Origin: Saccoglossus kowalevskii
Lineage: Eukaryota > Hemichordata > Enteropneusta > Harrimaniidae
NCBI RefSeq assembly: GCF_000003605.2
Contig: NW_003141867.1
Span: forward strand, 1 to 14,185
Direction: 5' to 3'
Length of the DNA: 14,185 nt
Shown here: positions 1 to 10,061 of the stretch, piece after piece
Numbering within the stretch: position 1 is the stretch's first letter
How the letters are laid out: each line of letters begins with the position of its first letter
The notes under the pieces: model-generated
Told to the model about the DNA's origin: nothing
Databases searched by the model: none
The model's input: only the letters and a program-made list of their open reading frames with translations
Program-made: the position numbers and the translations under genes

Positions 1-177
1 CACTATAGTATTACTGTAAACTGTCACATTCCAGTATTTACCAATGCAATACACCATAGTATTACTGTAAACTGTCACATTCCAGTATTTATCAATTGAA
101 TACACCACAGTATTTACTAAAAACTGTCACATTTTATTATTTGTCAATGACATTATACACTTAATATAAACTGTCAA
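1..177. repeat. 51-bp minisatellite, right-hand end
   Basis: Units start at 1, 52 and 103. The first two units are 51 bp each and differ at about 4 positions. The third is more diverged, with a 1-bp insertion and a changed second half. A fourth partial unit (about 156-177) keeps only the ACTGTCA core. The shared core is AAACTGTCACATT. The steady decay rightward suggests this is the edge of an array that continues left of the window. No coding potential is seen. Confidence 0.85.
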
Positions 178-182
178 AAACG

Positions 183-514
183 TGATCGTGAGCATGATAT
201 TACTGCAATTATTGTTTTCATATTTGATCTGAGAACCTGTTAGATACATAAAATTTGTTAGACAAAACATAAATACTTCTTCAAGATAGTTGTTAGTTTT
301 AAATAGTCATTATGTTTCAATAGCGAATGGACCCTATACGTGTGAGGTACATCATTTTAAAACATGTAAAACATATGATGTTTAGAGCTCCAGGTTCATT
401 GGTTAAACCGTATTTATGATTTAATTTTCATTTGTGTGTCATGATTGGTCGCCTGAGATCTGGCTTTACCTGAACCTTACCTGATTTACATATCTGAAAA
501 TCTGAACGCTTATT
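183..514. other. AT-rich stretch upstream of the receptor exon, no gene
   Basis: No open frame of note and no repeat that I recognise. Because a splice acceptor follows at 515-536, this is probably the 3' part of an intron, or the region upstream of the receptor, rather than a core promoter. That is an inference from position only. Confidence 0.4.
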
Positions 515-536
515 GACTTTTATTTTCATTTTTTAG
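515..536 (+). promoter_or_regulatory. Candidate 3' splice acceptor before the receptor start codon
   Basis: A T-rich tract ends in TTTTTTAG at 529-536, the usual form of a metazoan acceptor, 13 nt before the ATG at 550. The receptor frame is open back through the AG but meets a TGA at 514-516 inside the presumed intron. So the exon could start at 537, with the ATG near its 5' edge and an upstream noncoding exon, or the protein could begin in an earlier exon to the left. The sequence alone does not decide this. Confidence 0.55.
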
Positions 537-549
537 AAAGCGTAGCCAT

Positions 550-1806
550 ATGGTGAGCTCAACTATATTCGGCATTCACATTTTTGCTGCCCATCCCGGA
601 AATATATTAAATCGTTTAGACATGCACGCCCTGGGAGTACTGTACGTTGTCGTGTGTGTCAGCGGGTTGGTTGGTAACAGCATTGTTGTAGCAGTGTATG
701 CAAGAAAGCCAGTCAAAAGATCGTCCCATGTTTTTATCTTAGGACTTGGTGTCATCGATTTATTTGTCTGCTCTGTCATCATGCCGTATGGAATTATTGC
801 TGTTCTTTACCCAGTTATTCTCACAACAGAGCTGTGTAAGATGTTTTCCTGGTTGTGGCATATCGGCGTCGCGTCATCGGCGATGATCACGGCCGTCATT
901 GCGGTAGATCGCTACCTGTCTGTGTGTAGACCTTTCTTCTGTCAGATAACTCCATTTCACGCGAGAATTATTATCATTGTTGTCATAATTATAGGTAGTG
1001 CTGTGTCTTCACCGGTAGTTTTATATTTCGGGGTTGACAACGCATCTATAAATGGCACGGATGTTATCACCAAGGAGTGCAAACCCATTGACCAAAACCG
1101 TTATGAAGGGGTGAATATTGCCACATTTGTATTTTTTGCAAACGTGATATTGATTGCTGGTGTTGCCTATGTAAACGTTTCCATCGCGCTATGCAGGAGG
1201 GCAAGGCAAAACACGGTAAACGTGTCCACTATATCAAGAAAGGCAGATGCTCAGCGTGAAATAAAGCAACAACGTCGATTTGTTGTGGGTAGTGGGGATA
1301 CATCTGAAGAAATCCTTGACTGGAGAGGCCGGGTGTCTCCAATAGCCAGGTATACCCACCCAAACAACGCCCACTGTAATTTGAGAGGCAATCATATTGG
1401 AGACATCGAACTCCACGAAAAACCTGAAACTTCTTCCCAGAATAGCTGCTTTGGTTGTTGTCACCGGAGTAACAGAATTAATTCCATTGATGTTTGCCAT
1501 CAAAGAAACACATCTGTTCCGCATGAAGTAGAGACAAAATTTATTTCAAAGAGGAACAAGACTGCCCACATGTTGATGATGGTTACACTAATTTTTGTAC
1601 TGACTTGGTTTCCATACTGGACATTTCTATTTCTGCCTGCTACGTTTTGGACTGGACTCCCCCAGAAAGAAAGGGACATTTACACTTTTTTGAAATATTT
1701 GTATGTCATAAATAATGCCGTTAACCCTCTTGTCTACGGTTTTATGAATAGCAGCTTCCGACGAGACTCGGTTGCATTGGTGAAGCGCATTTTGTGTCAC
1801 GAGTGA
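550..1806 (+). CDS. Rhodopsin-class (class A) 7TM G-protein-coupled receptor, orphan
   Basis: This is a 418-residue plasma-membrane receptor expected to signal through G proteins; the ligand is unknown. Seven hydrophobic segments are visible. Class A landmarks are GN (N43) in TM1, D70 in TM2, C96 at the top of TM3 with C177 in the second extracellular loop (disulfide pair), DRY at 120-122, TWFP at 352-355 in TM6, NPLVY at 392-396 in TM7, then helix 8 and a terminal Cys (C416) that may be palmitoylated. Two N-glycosylation sequons lie in loop 2 (N164, N168), none in the short N-terminus. The third intracellular loop is long (about 120 residues). By alignment, the usual TM4 Trp and TM5 Pro are replaced by aliphatic residues. 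The C-terminal tail is very short. The overall pattern fits invertebrate peptide- or amine-type orphan receptors. The ATG at 550 is the first in frame after the candidate acceptor; an upstream coding exon is not excluded. Confidence 0.93.
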   Translation: MVSSTIFGIHIFAAHPGNILNRLDMHALGVLYVVVCVSGLVGNSIVVAVYARKPVKRSSHVFILGLGVIDLFVCSVIMPYGIIAVLYPVILTTELCKMFSWLWHIGVASSAMITAVIAVDRYLSVCRPFFCQITPFHARIIIIVVIIIGSAVSSPVVLYFGVDNASINGTDVITKECKPIDQNRYEGVNIATFVFFANVILIAGVAYVNVSIALCRRARQNTVNVSTISRKADAQREIKQQRRFVVGSGDTSEEILDWRGRVSPIARYTHPNNAHCNLRGNHIGDIELHEKPETSSQNSCFGCCHRSNRINSIDVCHQRNTSVPHEVETKFISKRNKTAHMLMMVTLIFVLTWFPYWTFLFLPATFWTGLPQKERDIYTFLKYLYVINNAVNPLVYGFMNSSFRRDSVALVKRILCHE

Positions 1807-3693
1807 AAATTCCCGTGGCGGAGTGGATACATTTGTCACGTTGTCGCACGTTTTTCCCCGTTTTGAAAGAACGATGATCACGTGTTCAACGCAAGGAACA
1901 GTCATCGCAAGTAGGAGTTTGACATTTTTGTCTTTATCTTGGAATGTTTCTCCAAATTACAGAGCCGATCTGTGATTCTTCGTCCAAAAACCATTTTGTA
2001 AATGAAATTTGTGTAATGTTCAATACATACGATAATAACAGTTCATAGCCTAAAACTACACGTTATTTCAACTATGTTCATTTATTTGGTCTCCTTTATC
2101 CACCGGATGTTGATTTAACACCTTTCGAGCAACAATTTATTGTCCGCATTGTGAATGGACTGATCAAAATTCAAATTGAAATAATTATTGGCGTGTGAAA
2201 TGGCTCCTGACAAAGAATTGTCGAGTTAGATTCTGACAAGTGACTAATAATCGTTGCACCACCTCTTTGTCTAGCACCCTCGTACAATTTACTGGCTAAT
2301 TAATTTAATACATAATATCCAGACGTTTTTTGTTTTGTATTTTGTAAATTTCATTACTATTTCATATAGTTATTGGTGGTTATATCATTGGGTGCACGTT
2401 AAACGTTGGTGATAAATTGCAAGTTATCTGGCCATACTCCAGTCAAACATGTTTACCCATTTCTACATTTTCATAAGTCTGTGCATTCTCCTTTTGGTGG
2501 CCTGTATTCTGCATGAATGTGACTTATTTAATATTTATATTTACGTGAATATTTTGAATACATTTTAGTTGAATTTTTGAACGATAATAAATGAGGATAT
2601 AATTTACCCGGGCCTGATAAAGGCTGTTTACACGGATGAAAGTGTTTTGTTATCAGAACAAAGGATAAAACTTATTGTCATTACATTTCAAAATATATAT
2701 TTTTAAAAATCTATAATGAAGTAATACTATTCAAATTATTTTATCATATTACATTCATTTATTTGATTAGTTGTATTAAATATTTTTGTATGAAATATGT
2801 TAACCGATTAGTTTAAGTTCTATTCCAAATTTGCAAATACATAAGGTACAGTTATATCACACCACAAAATGTTGTAATGGTGGACAAATAATTGCATAAT
2901 ATTCATATAACCTGGCCGCGTAACTATGTTAGATTTGTTAATTTGTATTTGAAGGCAAAATATATTGTAGGAACGTTTATCTACGGAAAACAACTTTGAA
3001 TATTTGCAAAGTATTAATGCAACTTGTTTCAATGTGTTTTTTTAGGTATTTTATTTAAAAAAAATATTTGACTAAGCAAAGGTTATACCCGTTGTTAATG
3101 CTGGTAGTTTTACATATTGTTGTTTTGAACGAATGCGACTAACAATTTATAAAGTTCTATTAAGATCTGTGTAACGTCTCATTGTTTGTGCGTGTTTTCG
3201 AGTTGCATCTTAAAAGACACTGACTGGCAATATGCCCCCTCTGTGACTGCAAAGAATTGAAATGAATTTGCTTGTCAATTTTAAACTATAGCTAGCAGTT
3301 GACTATAATACTGCAACATATGGACTTTTTGGCATCAAAACAAAGGTACACAATTATGTCACTATTTATTCTAGTGCTTCTAATATTTAACAATGAACAA
3401 ATACAATTTCTTGTATAATGAATGTATATATCTATTACTTTCATGTATAATCGGGTTATCAAAAGCACAATGCCCCCATGTCTTCTAGGATATTTCGTTC
3501 AACAGAATTAAATTAGCAAACTCAATTTGCATGTAATATGTATATAGTTACTACGCACAATTCTATGTTACAATAACCAATGTAAAGGTTTACTACATCA
3601 ACGCTATTTGTATTGAAAACAAAATCAATCATCACAGCAGTCATGATTCAAGGCATGAGTTTCTAATTCCCAATACTTTCAGGCTATGGATAT
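1807..3693. other. AT-rich intergenic DNA including the likely receptor 3' UTR
   Basis: No credible coding region. The first part probably carries the receptor 3' UTR. T-rich and A-rich runs are common (for example 2695-2710 and 3040-3066). The short minus-strand open frames here lack any recognisable domain and overlap the receptor or pure AT-rich DNA. Confidence 0.5.
2586..2591 (+). terminator. Candidate poly(A) signal AATAAA
   Basis: This is the first canonical AATAAA I find downstream of the receptor stop, about 780 nt away. A variant ATTAAA follows near 2776. In DNA this AT-rich, hexamers arise by chance, so use by the receptor transcript is only plausible. Confidence 0.3.
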
Positions 3694-3784
3694 ATGATTA
3701 GGGTAACTTTTCAATATGAGAATTTGAATATAAACATTAACTGTACATGTATGTCACGATTTTGTTTGGCTCAGGCATATCTTA

Positions 3785-4174
3785 ATGTGTTTATGTTTTA
3801 TATCTGTGAGTATGGTTGTTTCCCGTACAATTGTTCTAATTTATTTTGCATGCTTCCTAACTTCTCAGACTCCACCCACTATGGCTCTCTATAATTTTGT
3901 GTGGTTTTATTTGTCCTTAACAAAGTCACTCGTCGTGTCGCAGCTTGTAAAGGCTTTTAAACCAAGAAGAAGATTACAAAACTGCACACAATGTTTTCCA
4001 ATGAGAGTGTGGATATTGATAATCGTACATTTGATCGTTTGTCAATTCCTGTGTCAAACTCTGTTAAATGTCCGTGCCATGAAAACAGTAGAAGAAGGAA
4101 CACACCAATATCTGTATCTGATTGTGATGTCATTCACCGATGTTGACTCAGCCGTATTTCTTTCAGTAACTTAA
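3785..4174 (+). pseudogene. 129-codon open frame, possible degraded 7TM C-terminal half
   Basis: This is a rather long open frame for such AT-rich DNA. It begins with hydrophobic residues (about 2-27), then a polar stretch, then a second hydrophobic stretch (about 35-55) followed by VKAFKPRRRLQ and Cys residues. This order loosely recalls the TM6-TM7-helix 8 end of a class A receptor, with the NPxxY position degenerate (VSQLVK). From about 3961 to 4146 a second plus-strand frame is also open and has a more natural mixed composition (starting TKKKITKLHTMFSNES), as a cytoplasmic tail might after a frameshift. No conserved motif is intact. Alternatives are chance, or an exon of an unrelated gene. 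The open frame at 3694-3894 overlaps it in another frame and is no better supported. Confidence 0.22.
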
Positions 4175-6621
4175 GCAGTTAGAATATCCTCTGCAATTAT
4201 AGATACTGGAGCTTTCGCACCTGATGAAATTGTCTTTCAAGGCTGCATTTTCTTCTACCCCAACAGGTTTATTAAAATTGGCAAATGATTGCAGAATGTT
4301 ATGTCCTACATTCTCACGTTGTTTTAATGTTAATTGTTTTGTATCTCTGTGGTCAAAATCTAGTGATTCACTCATATGTGCTAGCGCCAGGTCGTTGTAA
4401 CATAGCTTGTTATTATATTCCTTATTACACACTATGTGTAGTATACTGGATAGTTCCTAATGCAGCAAATAATGTCGTCACTCGCCGATAGATTGGTTGT
4501 TCTGTTGTCAGATCAACGGCATACAGGTACAGCTATCTGTATACACTAATTTTCTGTGAGCTGTGAGTTCCAGAATATAAGCATCTGGAGACACAGTAGA
4601 TGCAAAACAAAAATTATTCAGCTTGTAGCACGGATGAATCATAATTTGTATACACGTCGCATTCAAAATTGAGCAGTCTTCTCTAATTCACATGTATTCA
4701 CACTTATTTGAATTCATCGTACTTCACAAAGTCGCATTTTCAAGTTTATCTGCCAATGCTTGGCAATAGTATTGCCCCATGAGACATTTCCACTTACTTA
4801 TAATACCAGTCTAAAACACCCTTTAAAGCGCACCTGATATAAAGTTAATTAAGTCTTAAGTGTTGATTTGTATTACCCACGTGATAAATTTGAAAACAAA
4901 TTCCTACAGGGTGGGTTTACGCTAAGGTCAATTAAAGCGTCATGATCGCCGTGCAGCGCGTGCTCGATTATCTTTTTAAAGGAACATGTTATTATACACG
5001 CGTTGTGTACATTTGGCGTGACTCGTGTCATGACGACTATGTTACTTTGGAAGACCAGTGAAATGGAGATCCTTCAATCTCTATTCGACAGTGTTCCTTA
5101 TTTGAGTAATATTGGCATTAACTTTTTATGCAAATAACTATGATAATTTATGGTCTAAAAAGTGCATATGCATGAATTAACGCTTTAAGTACTGTACATT
5201 ACGTTGTTCCGAATGTGGTAACCAATGACGTTTCTATAAACACAAATATCATTGCAGTTATAAAGACATATTGAACAGAGATACCTTAAAACTGCTATTA
5301 CGTACTACCTTTCCTTTCAATGACCTTGAAACACCAATAATATACGGGATTTAAGGGCAGGATGACAATAAATCATTCCCTACTATTCAACTCAATTGGA
5401 AACTGAGATGAAATCATGAGTTTGCTTCTGTTATTTTGTATAAAAGACCCGAAACCTTGGAATAATTACCATTTGCTATCTGTTATGATTCTCAGTGTAC
5501 TGCTCTTTTAAATATATGTATAGACATACTATTACGAGTATAAAAACAATATGATCAATGGCAGTGCCGTGATCATCGAGTGACACATGGCCGAGATCGA
5601 TGCAAATCAATACTGCTTCCATACTACCCGAAGGCATATGTTCATGTATGCTTTAGACAACCTATAATACACTGTTTTTGACGCGTTGTCATAATTAAGT
5701 AAGACTCAAAATATCATCCCATGTTTACATGTGTCTGAGCGATTGTTTGCGTGCAATGATTTGTTGTTTCTACCTTCAATGGAATCAAACAAAATTGTTT
5801 GAACGTGACGGAAGAAAGGAATGTGCCAATGACAAATTCAAACAACTACATTCAATTGGTCATCAATCCAATATAGTTAATTGATATAAATTCAATTAAT
5901 TGAATAATTAATTAATTGAACAATTGATTTATAATTGCGCTGGATAATCTGACTACAGTGAGTTCACTTCAGGCCGTTTGCATGCCGTTTTGCAAACATT
6001 ACATCACCTTGCGATGGCCAATAAATGTGACAACAGATTTGCTGTTGTTAGTATTTCATCGCAGACGTCTGGGACCAAAATAAAACATTACTTCTACGAG
6101 ATGAATACATGGTTCATGTAGCACAGCTATTCGACATACTCGCATTAACCCGGTGATGTGATGTATGTTGAAAAATAAATAAAGAAAGTTGCTACCGGTT
6201 ATCGACACAAATAAAGATGAAATTTTGTTTAACCGTGCAACTTATTCAATCAACTGAGTACCAAAGACTTATTTAATTTCGAATTACGAGGCGTATTTTA
6301 TCATGTTCTGTTCATTCAACATAATTATTGACCTTTCTGCCTGACGCGAATTAAATAATCCAAAATTGTTGCCGTAAGCAGTATAGAACACGATCGTCTA
6401 TTATAGTATATTGTAGCGCCGTTTTCTTAGTCCTGCCGCGTTACAGTCGACGTTAATAATAGTCTGTTTTGTATAACGATTATCGGGTAGTCCCCAAGGT
6501 ATATTCTATTGAATCTATCTACCCTCTTCAATAGATCCAGGCAGCTGATCAATCATCGTGATTTTTGTTTTCACGAAATATGTAACTTTTTCGTTCCTCG
6601 TCTAATTTTACCCATGTCATG
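4175..6621. other. AT-rich intergenic stretch, no gene recognised
   Basis: Frames are short and without recognisable domains. The longest alternatives, minus-strand 4163-4432 and plus-strand 4285-4491, show no family I know. The stretch contains an AT palindrome (5877-5932) and some somewhat GC-richer segments near 4950-5030, but nothing I can name. Confidence 0.5.
5877..5932. repeat. AT-only palindromic cluster (TTAATTGA family)
   Basis: The stretch is composed almost entirely of AATTAATTGA-type words. It includes a perfect 14-nt palindrome TTCAATTAATTGAA at 5891-5904, and a second, overlapping set of ATTAATTAAT words. It could extrude as a cruciform or bind homeodomain proteins (TAATT cores). 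No function is shown. Confidence 0.55.
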
Positions 6622-6674
6622 TTCTCTCTCTCTCTCTGTCTCTCTCTGTCTCTCTGTCTCTGTCTGTCTCTCTG

Positions 6675-6773
<99 letters not shown>

Positions 6774-6776
6774 CTA
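6622..6776. repeat. (CT)n microsatellite with CTGT-interrupted left half
   Basis: The left part (about 6622-6692) mixes CT with CTGT units. The right part (6693-6770) is an uninterrupted run of 39 TC units, ended by GCTCTATATA. The open frames across it (6509-6784, 6619-6837) are only Ser/Leu translations of the repeat. The pure half is likely the younger, length-variable part. Confidence 0.97.
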
Positions 6777-8055
6777 TATATTGATATTAATATTCAATAT
6801 AACATTTAATAAAATAATTATCTTTGAATCAAGTTAACAGTTATTGTATTTTCAATCCCTCCAACGCAGGTAATTTGCTTATTATACCGGCGGTATCACT
6901 GTCACCTAATAGACGACGGGGACTGTTATCAGAAACAAGGGCGCCGTTCAATCAGTGTGTTCTATTTTGCTAGTTGGCACTGTAAAGGAAAGTCAACGGC
7001 TACCTTGCGACGGTAAATCGTGCCAATATGGAATCAGTTCATAATGACGATATCTCGTCTGCAAGGCTTATTCCCGTGAATACCCTCCAAATTAGGTATC
7101 TCTAGTCATATGTACTCGTGACTTCCTTTACAATAATCGTTCAAGATAAAATTAGACCGCGCCATGAATATTCTTTTTGGGTTCAAAATTATTGAATTTG
7201 ATAAACAACATGCATATTTTAATCAAATGAATATTTCAGTCGATTTAGGTAATCGATTTCAAAACTCCACATAAACAGATCGAACACCTGGCGTGTTAAT
7301 AAATTTAATTCTCCGATTTGACATTTAACATTTTATAATATTCACTTCAACAGATTTATTCTATCACATCACTGCATGACGACTAAATATTTATTTTGAA
7401 ACACTGTGATATGCTGCTGTTTCATTGGCTCATTTTATGCACGAGACGGTGACCTTGTACCCCATGGACCAATTGCGAAAGAGGCTAAAGTAATTGACGT
7501 AAACAGAAACGTTCACCAGAATTGTCTAATACAACGGAATTAAGAAGTGCGCTGTAGCAAACATTTTGTATAATTACTGTGTCCTGTGTTTGGGTTAGGA
7601 CGGGGTTCATGAACTGTGGATTGCAAATGGAGATATTATTTTGTGGAAGATGTTCATTTATTATCAGGGTTAATTAAGTTTTTTTTTCCTTCTCTTGCTG
7701 CCTTTATCTTCAAATAGAGTTCATATTAAATGGGAGTTTCAAATAAATAGGAATTTGCATAGGCTATGGGGTAAGCAATATATGTTAAAAGATTAGCATT
7801 TACGTTGGTCGTGTGACCTTATTAATTATGTAAAATTTTCTGCATATACGCACTTATAATTGAATATTGTATGACAATACAAGATTTAAATACACTACCA
7901 GCTGAACTCAACTATTATGCGTGTTTGTAATTCCCAGATAGATTATTTTGATGGTTATAGAAAACACCTGTGTAAGCATGAATTGATGACATTGTACAAC
8001 ATACTAGTATAGTTTTTATCTAACCAGAAGTTTAAAGCCAGTTATTGATAAGAGA
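6777..8055. other. AT-rich intergenic stretch, no confirmed gene
   Basis: Nothing convincing is seen. A short frame starts at ATG 7028 (MESVHNDDIS...) in a slightly GC-richer patch (about 6860-7060) and runs to a GGTATCT donor-like sequence near 7095. It could be a first exon, but there is no supporting homology. Confidence 0.4.
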
Positions 8056-8131
8056 CTCTTATTTAGTTTTATGCCGCATTCAAGATGGCGGCCCCATATA
8101 GTAAATATCGCATTTATTTTATTATCACGTG
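8056..8131. repeat. Dispersed direct repeat, copy 1 (YY1-like motif)
   Basis: This 76-bp sequence matches 9626-9703 in the same orientation, with 4 substitutions and one 2-bp length difference in a C run. It contains AAGATGGCGGC at 8082-8092, the core of the YY1 promoter motif, then an AT-rich part, and ends in CACGTG, an E-box. The flanks on both sides do not match, so the repeat boundaries are fairly sharp. It is likely a fragment of a transposable element promoter or LTR; the family is unknown. Confidence 0.8.
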
Positions 8132-9343
8132 TGCGCTAGCAGACTGGGCTCGGCCACTATCGTGTTGTGTGTATTTATCGGAGTGGACATGAGAGAGATC
8201 ACCAACATTGACAAAATGGAGAAAAATGACAACAATGATAGAATGAATTAAATGTCACAACAAACTGGCCCAGATGAGATGTGGATAAACTACTGAATGG
8301 TCATGTGACCCCATTACTTATGCACATATGACTCCCAGGGCTAGTTAATTATGCATATATCTAAATTTAAGAGATATATTGCTGATACGCATTTACTTAC
8401 TGGATAAATATAAACACACCAGCTACATAACTACAAAAATAACTGGTCTGATTATTGTCATATTTTACTTTTGTAGTTCTTAGCACTTTCCTTGACAAAT
8501 TCCTCAAAACATATATCTATTGTTCGACATAGGAAACATTATGATTTAGTCCCTGGTTTAGTTTAGGTGTTATATAACATACCACGGTGTTGTGTCGCGT
8601 GCTATGCTGTATCTCGAAAACTTTGTAAATAGTCATGACAGCTATGATGCAAAACAGAATTATTAGTAACTGTTAGTAATAGGCCAACTTCCAGAACTGT
8701 TTGAACTGAACGAACTGTCCGTATTTTAGTTGCGTGTGAACATATGAGTCTTCGCTATTTATAGAGCATAGTATTGTCGGTGAATATTAACATAATAATT
8801 TGGAATTTTCTATTGTGCTTTATGTAAAACAGTATACATGTATCACTGTCTTTGGAATTTACGTCTAAATCGCTGAGATTTATATTTCTATAGTTACCAA
8901 TCAATCATGGCTAGGTCAATTGCTAAAATCCATCATAGCATTGGAGAGTTGAAAATCTTCCTTCGCAACTGTATACCAGGTTTCCTTTACCGATGGACTT
9001 CAGACTTTGATGTTAAACTTTAGGTTTGGATATGGTATTTCGTGTATCCGATCACCGGATTTCGAGGTCGCCCAAAGCATGAATCTCCCCTGTCAGCCAA
9101 GATCGTGAACAAGAACCCCAAAGAACAGGCAGATAAACGGACTATTGTGTTAATTGGTTTACATCACCTGTAGTTTCATCATCTAAATACTCGACCAATG
9201 ACCAGGATGTTAAGTATATCATTCGGGGCAACATCTTGAGCACGTATGTATTACGGCGTGTATTTCATTTTATATATTTATTTTACTTTTACTATTTTTT
9301 AAAATTATTTTGTTTGTTTTTTGTTACTTGTACTTGTGATTCG
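8132..9343. other. AT-rich stretch between repeat copies, no gene
   Basis: No coding region is supported. A 24-bp segment at about 8300 (GGTCATGTGACCCCATTA) resembles one at about 7807 (GGTCGTGTGACCTTATTA), and loosely similar AAACACACCAGCT-like words follow in each, so an old diverged repeat is possible. Position 8190 opens a 20-codon frame of no known kind. Confidence 0.4.
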
Positions 9344-9433
9344 GGGTATTTGAAACCGAAATTGTCATCTAACTGTAAGCCCGTCGCTGATTGGCTGCTG
9401 AGCTGGAATGACAATTTTTGGTTTCAAATACCC
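9344..9433. repeat. Foldback hairpin, about 25-bp arms, 39-nt loop
   Basis: The left arm 9344-9368 (starts GGGTATTTGAAACC) pairs with the right arm 9408-9433 (ends GGTTTCAAATACCC). The arms differ by one substitution and a 1-nt length change. The loop 9369-9407 is comparatively GC-rich and contains an inverted CCAAT box (GATTGG). It may be a small foldback element or the ends of a very short MITE. Confidence 0.8.
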
Positions 9434-9625
9434 TAGGAAAGTGTTATATGTTCTTCGTGTAATTATGTTTTCGTATTTAAGGGATTTTTCCACACAAAAA
9501 CGACAAATTCGGCCGAATTTTGTTATCGGTTGGCTAAATATTACCCCAACGGTTCGTATTTCTGTCAAAGATTGAAATTTTTGTCCTGATTTGTAAGAAT
9601 CTGAAAAACGCGTTTCACATTTTTT
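9434..9625. other. Short spacer, no feature recognised
   Basis: This lies between the hairpin and the second copy of the dispersed repeat. The open frame on the minus strand here (9365-9568) runs through the hairpin and has no known domain. Confidence 0.4.
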
Positions 9626-9703
9626 CTCTTATTTTGTTTTATGCTGCATTCAAGATGGCGGCCCCCCATATAGTAAATATCGCAGTTATTTTATTATCAC
9701 GCG
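9626..9703. repeat. Dispersed direct repeat, copy 2, next to the retrotransposon
   Basis: This is the second copy of the repeat at 8056-8131, here 78 bp, with the YY1-like core at 9652-9662 and ending CACGCG. It stops where the retroelement-related open frame begins. It might therefore be the tail of a 5' LTR or leader, but no primer-binding site (TGG...) follows and no LTR partner lies in the window. Confidence 0.8.
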
Positions 9704-9704
9704 G

Positions 9705-9962
9705 GTGACAGCTGACGAGCAAGATGCAAAGTTAGTATTGTACCAGCAGTATGAACAAGGCTATAGAGACAGTACTTTGAGTGAAATGAATCTTCAAGCA
9801 TTATTTCCTTCCTCCGCAAAATCACAACGTGCCTTTAATGTTAACACATGCAAGGGCCCATTCTGCACCAAAGATGATCAGTCAAAATCTGTTTTGGGTT
9901 TTCGTCAAGCTGCATGCGATGGTAGACACACCCCTGATTTGAGAAAATGGACAATGGTTTAG
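9705..9962 (+). pseudogene. Unassigned open frame at the 5' end of the retroelement
   Basis: This is an 85-codon open frame without an ATG at its start (it begins GTG; the first in-frame ATG is at 9786). It ends in TAG at 9960-9962. The composition is protein-like and polar with several Cys (KGPFCTKDDQSK), but I recognise no domain. Its place directly upstream of gag pieces suggests the N-terminal part of Gag, or leader, of the same BEL/Pao copy. Between 9963 and 10061 all frames are interrupted. It could also belong to an unrelated older insertion. Confidence 0.35.
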
Positions 9963-10061
9963 TCACACATACAAGAAATGAATGTGAAGCAGGCACAGAT
10001 TTGAAGTTGGATCCATTGTAAGTAGCCACAGCAACCATAGTTTCGGCAGAAAGTGAAAAAA

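Noticed and set aside
576-1905. Minus-strand open frames opposite the receptor (576-782, 1234-1524, 1627-1905)
   Set aside because: Shadows of the receptor coding strand with no recognisable domain.
2820-3032. 70-codon minus-strand frame
   Set aside because: AT-rich, no domain, no splice or promoter context; chance length.
4163-4491. Minus-strand 89-codon and plus-strand 68-codon overlapping frames
   Set aside because: The minus-strand one has a natural-looking composition but no known family, no conservation evidence and no clear splice sites.
6509-6837. Open frames of Ser/Leu repeats across the CT tract
   Set aside because: Pure translation of a dinucleotide microsatellite; all frames stay open.
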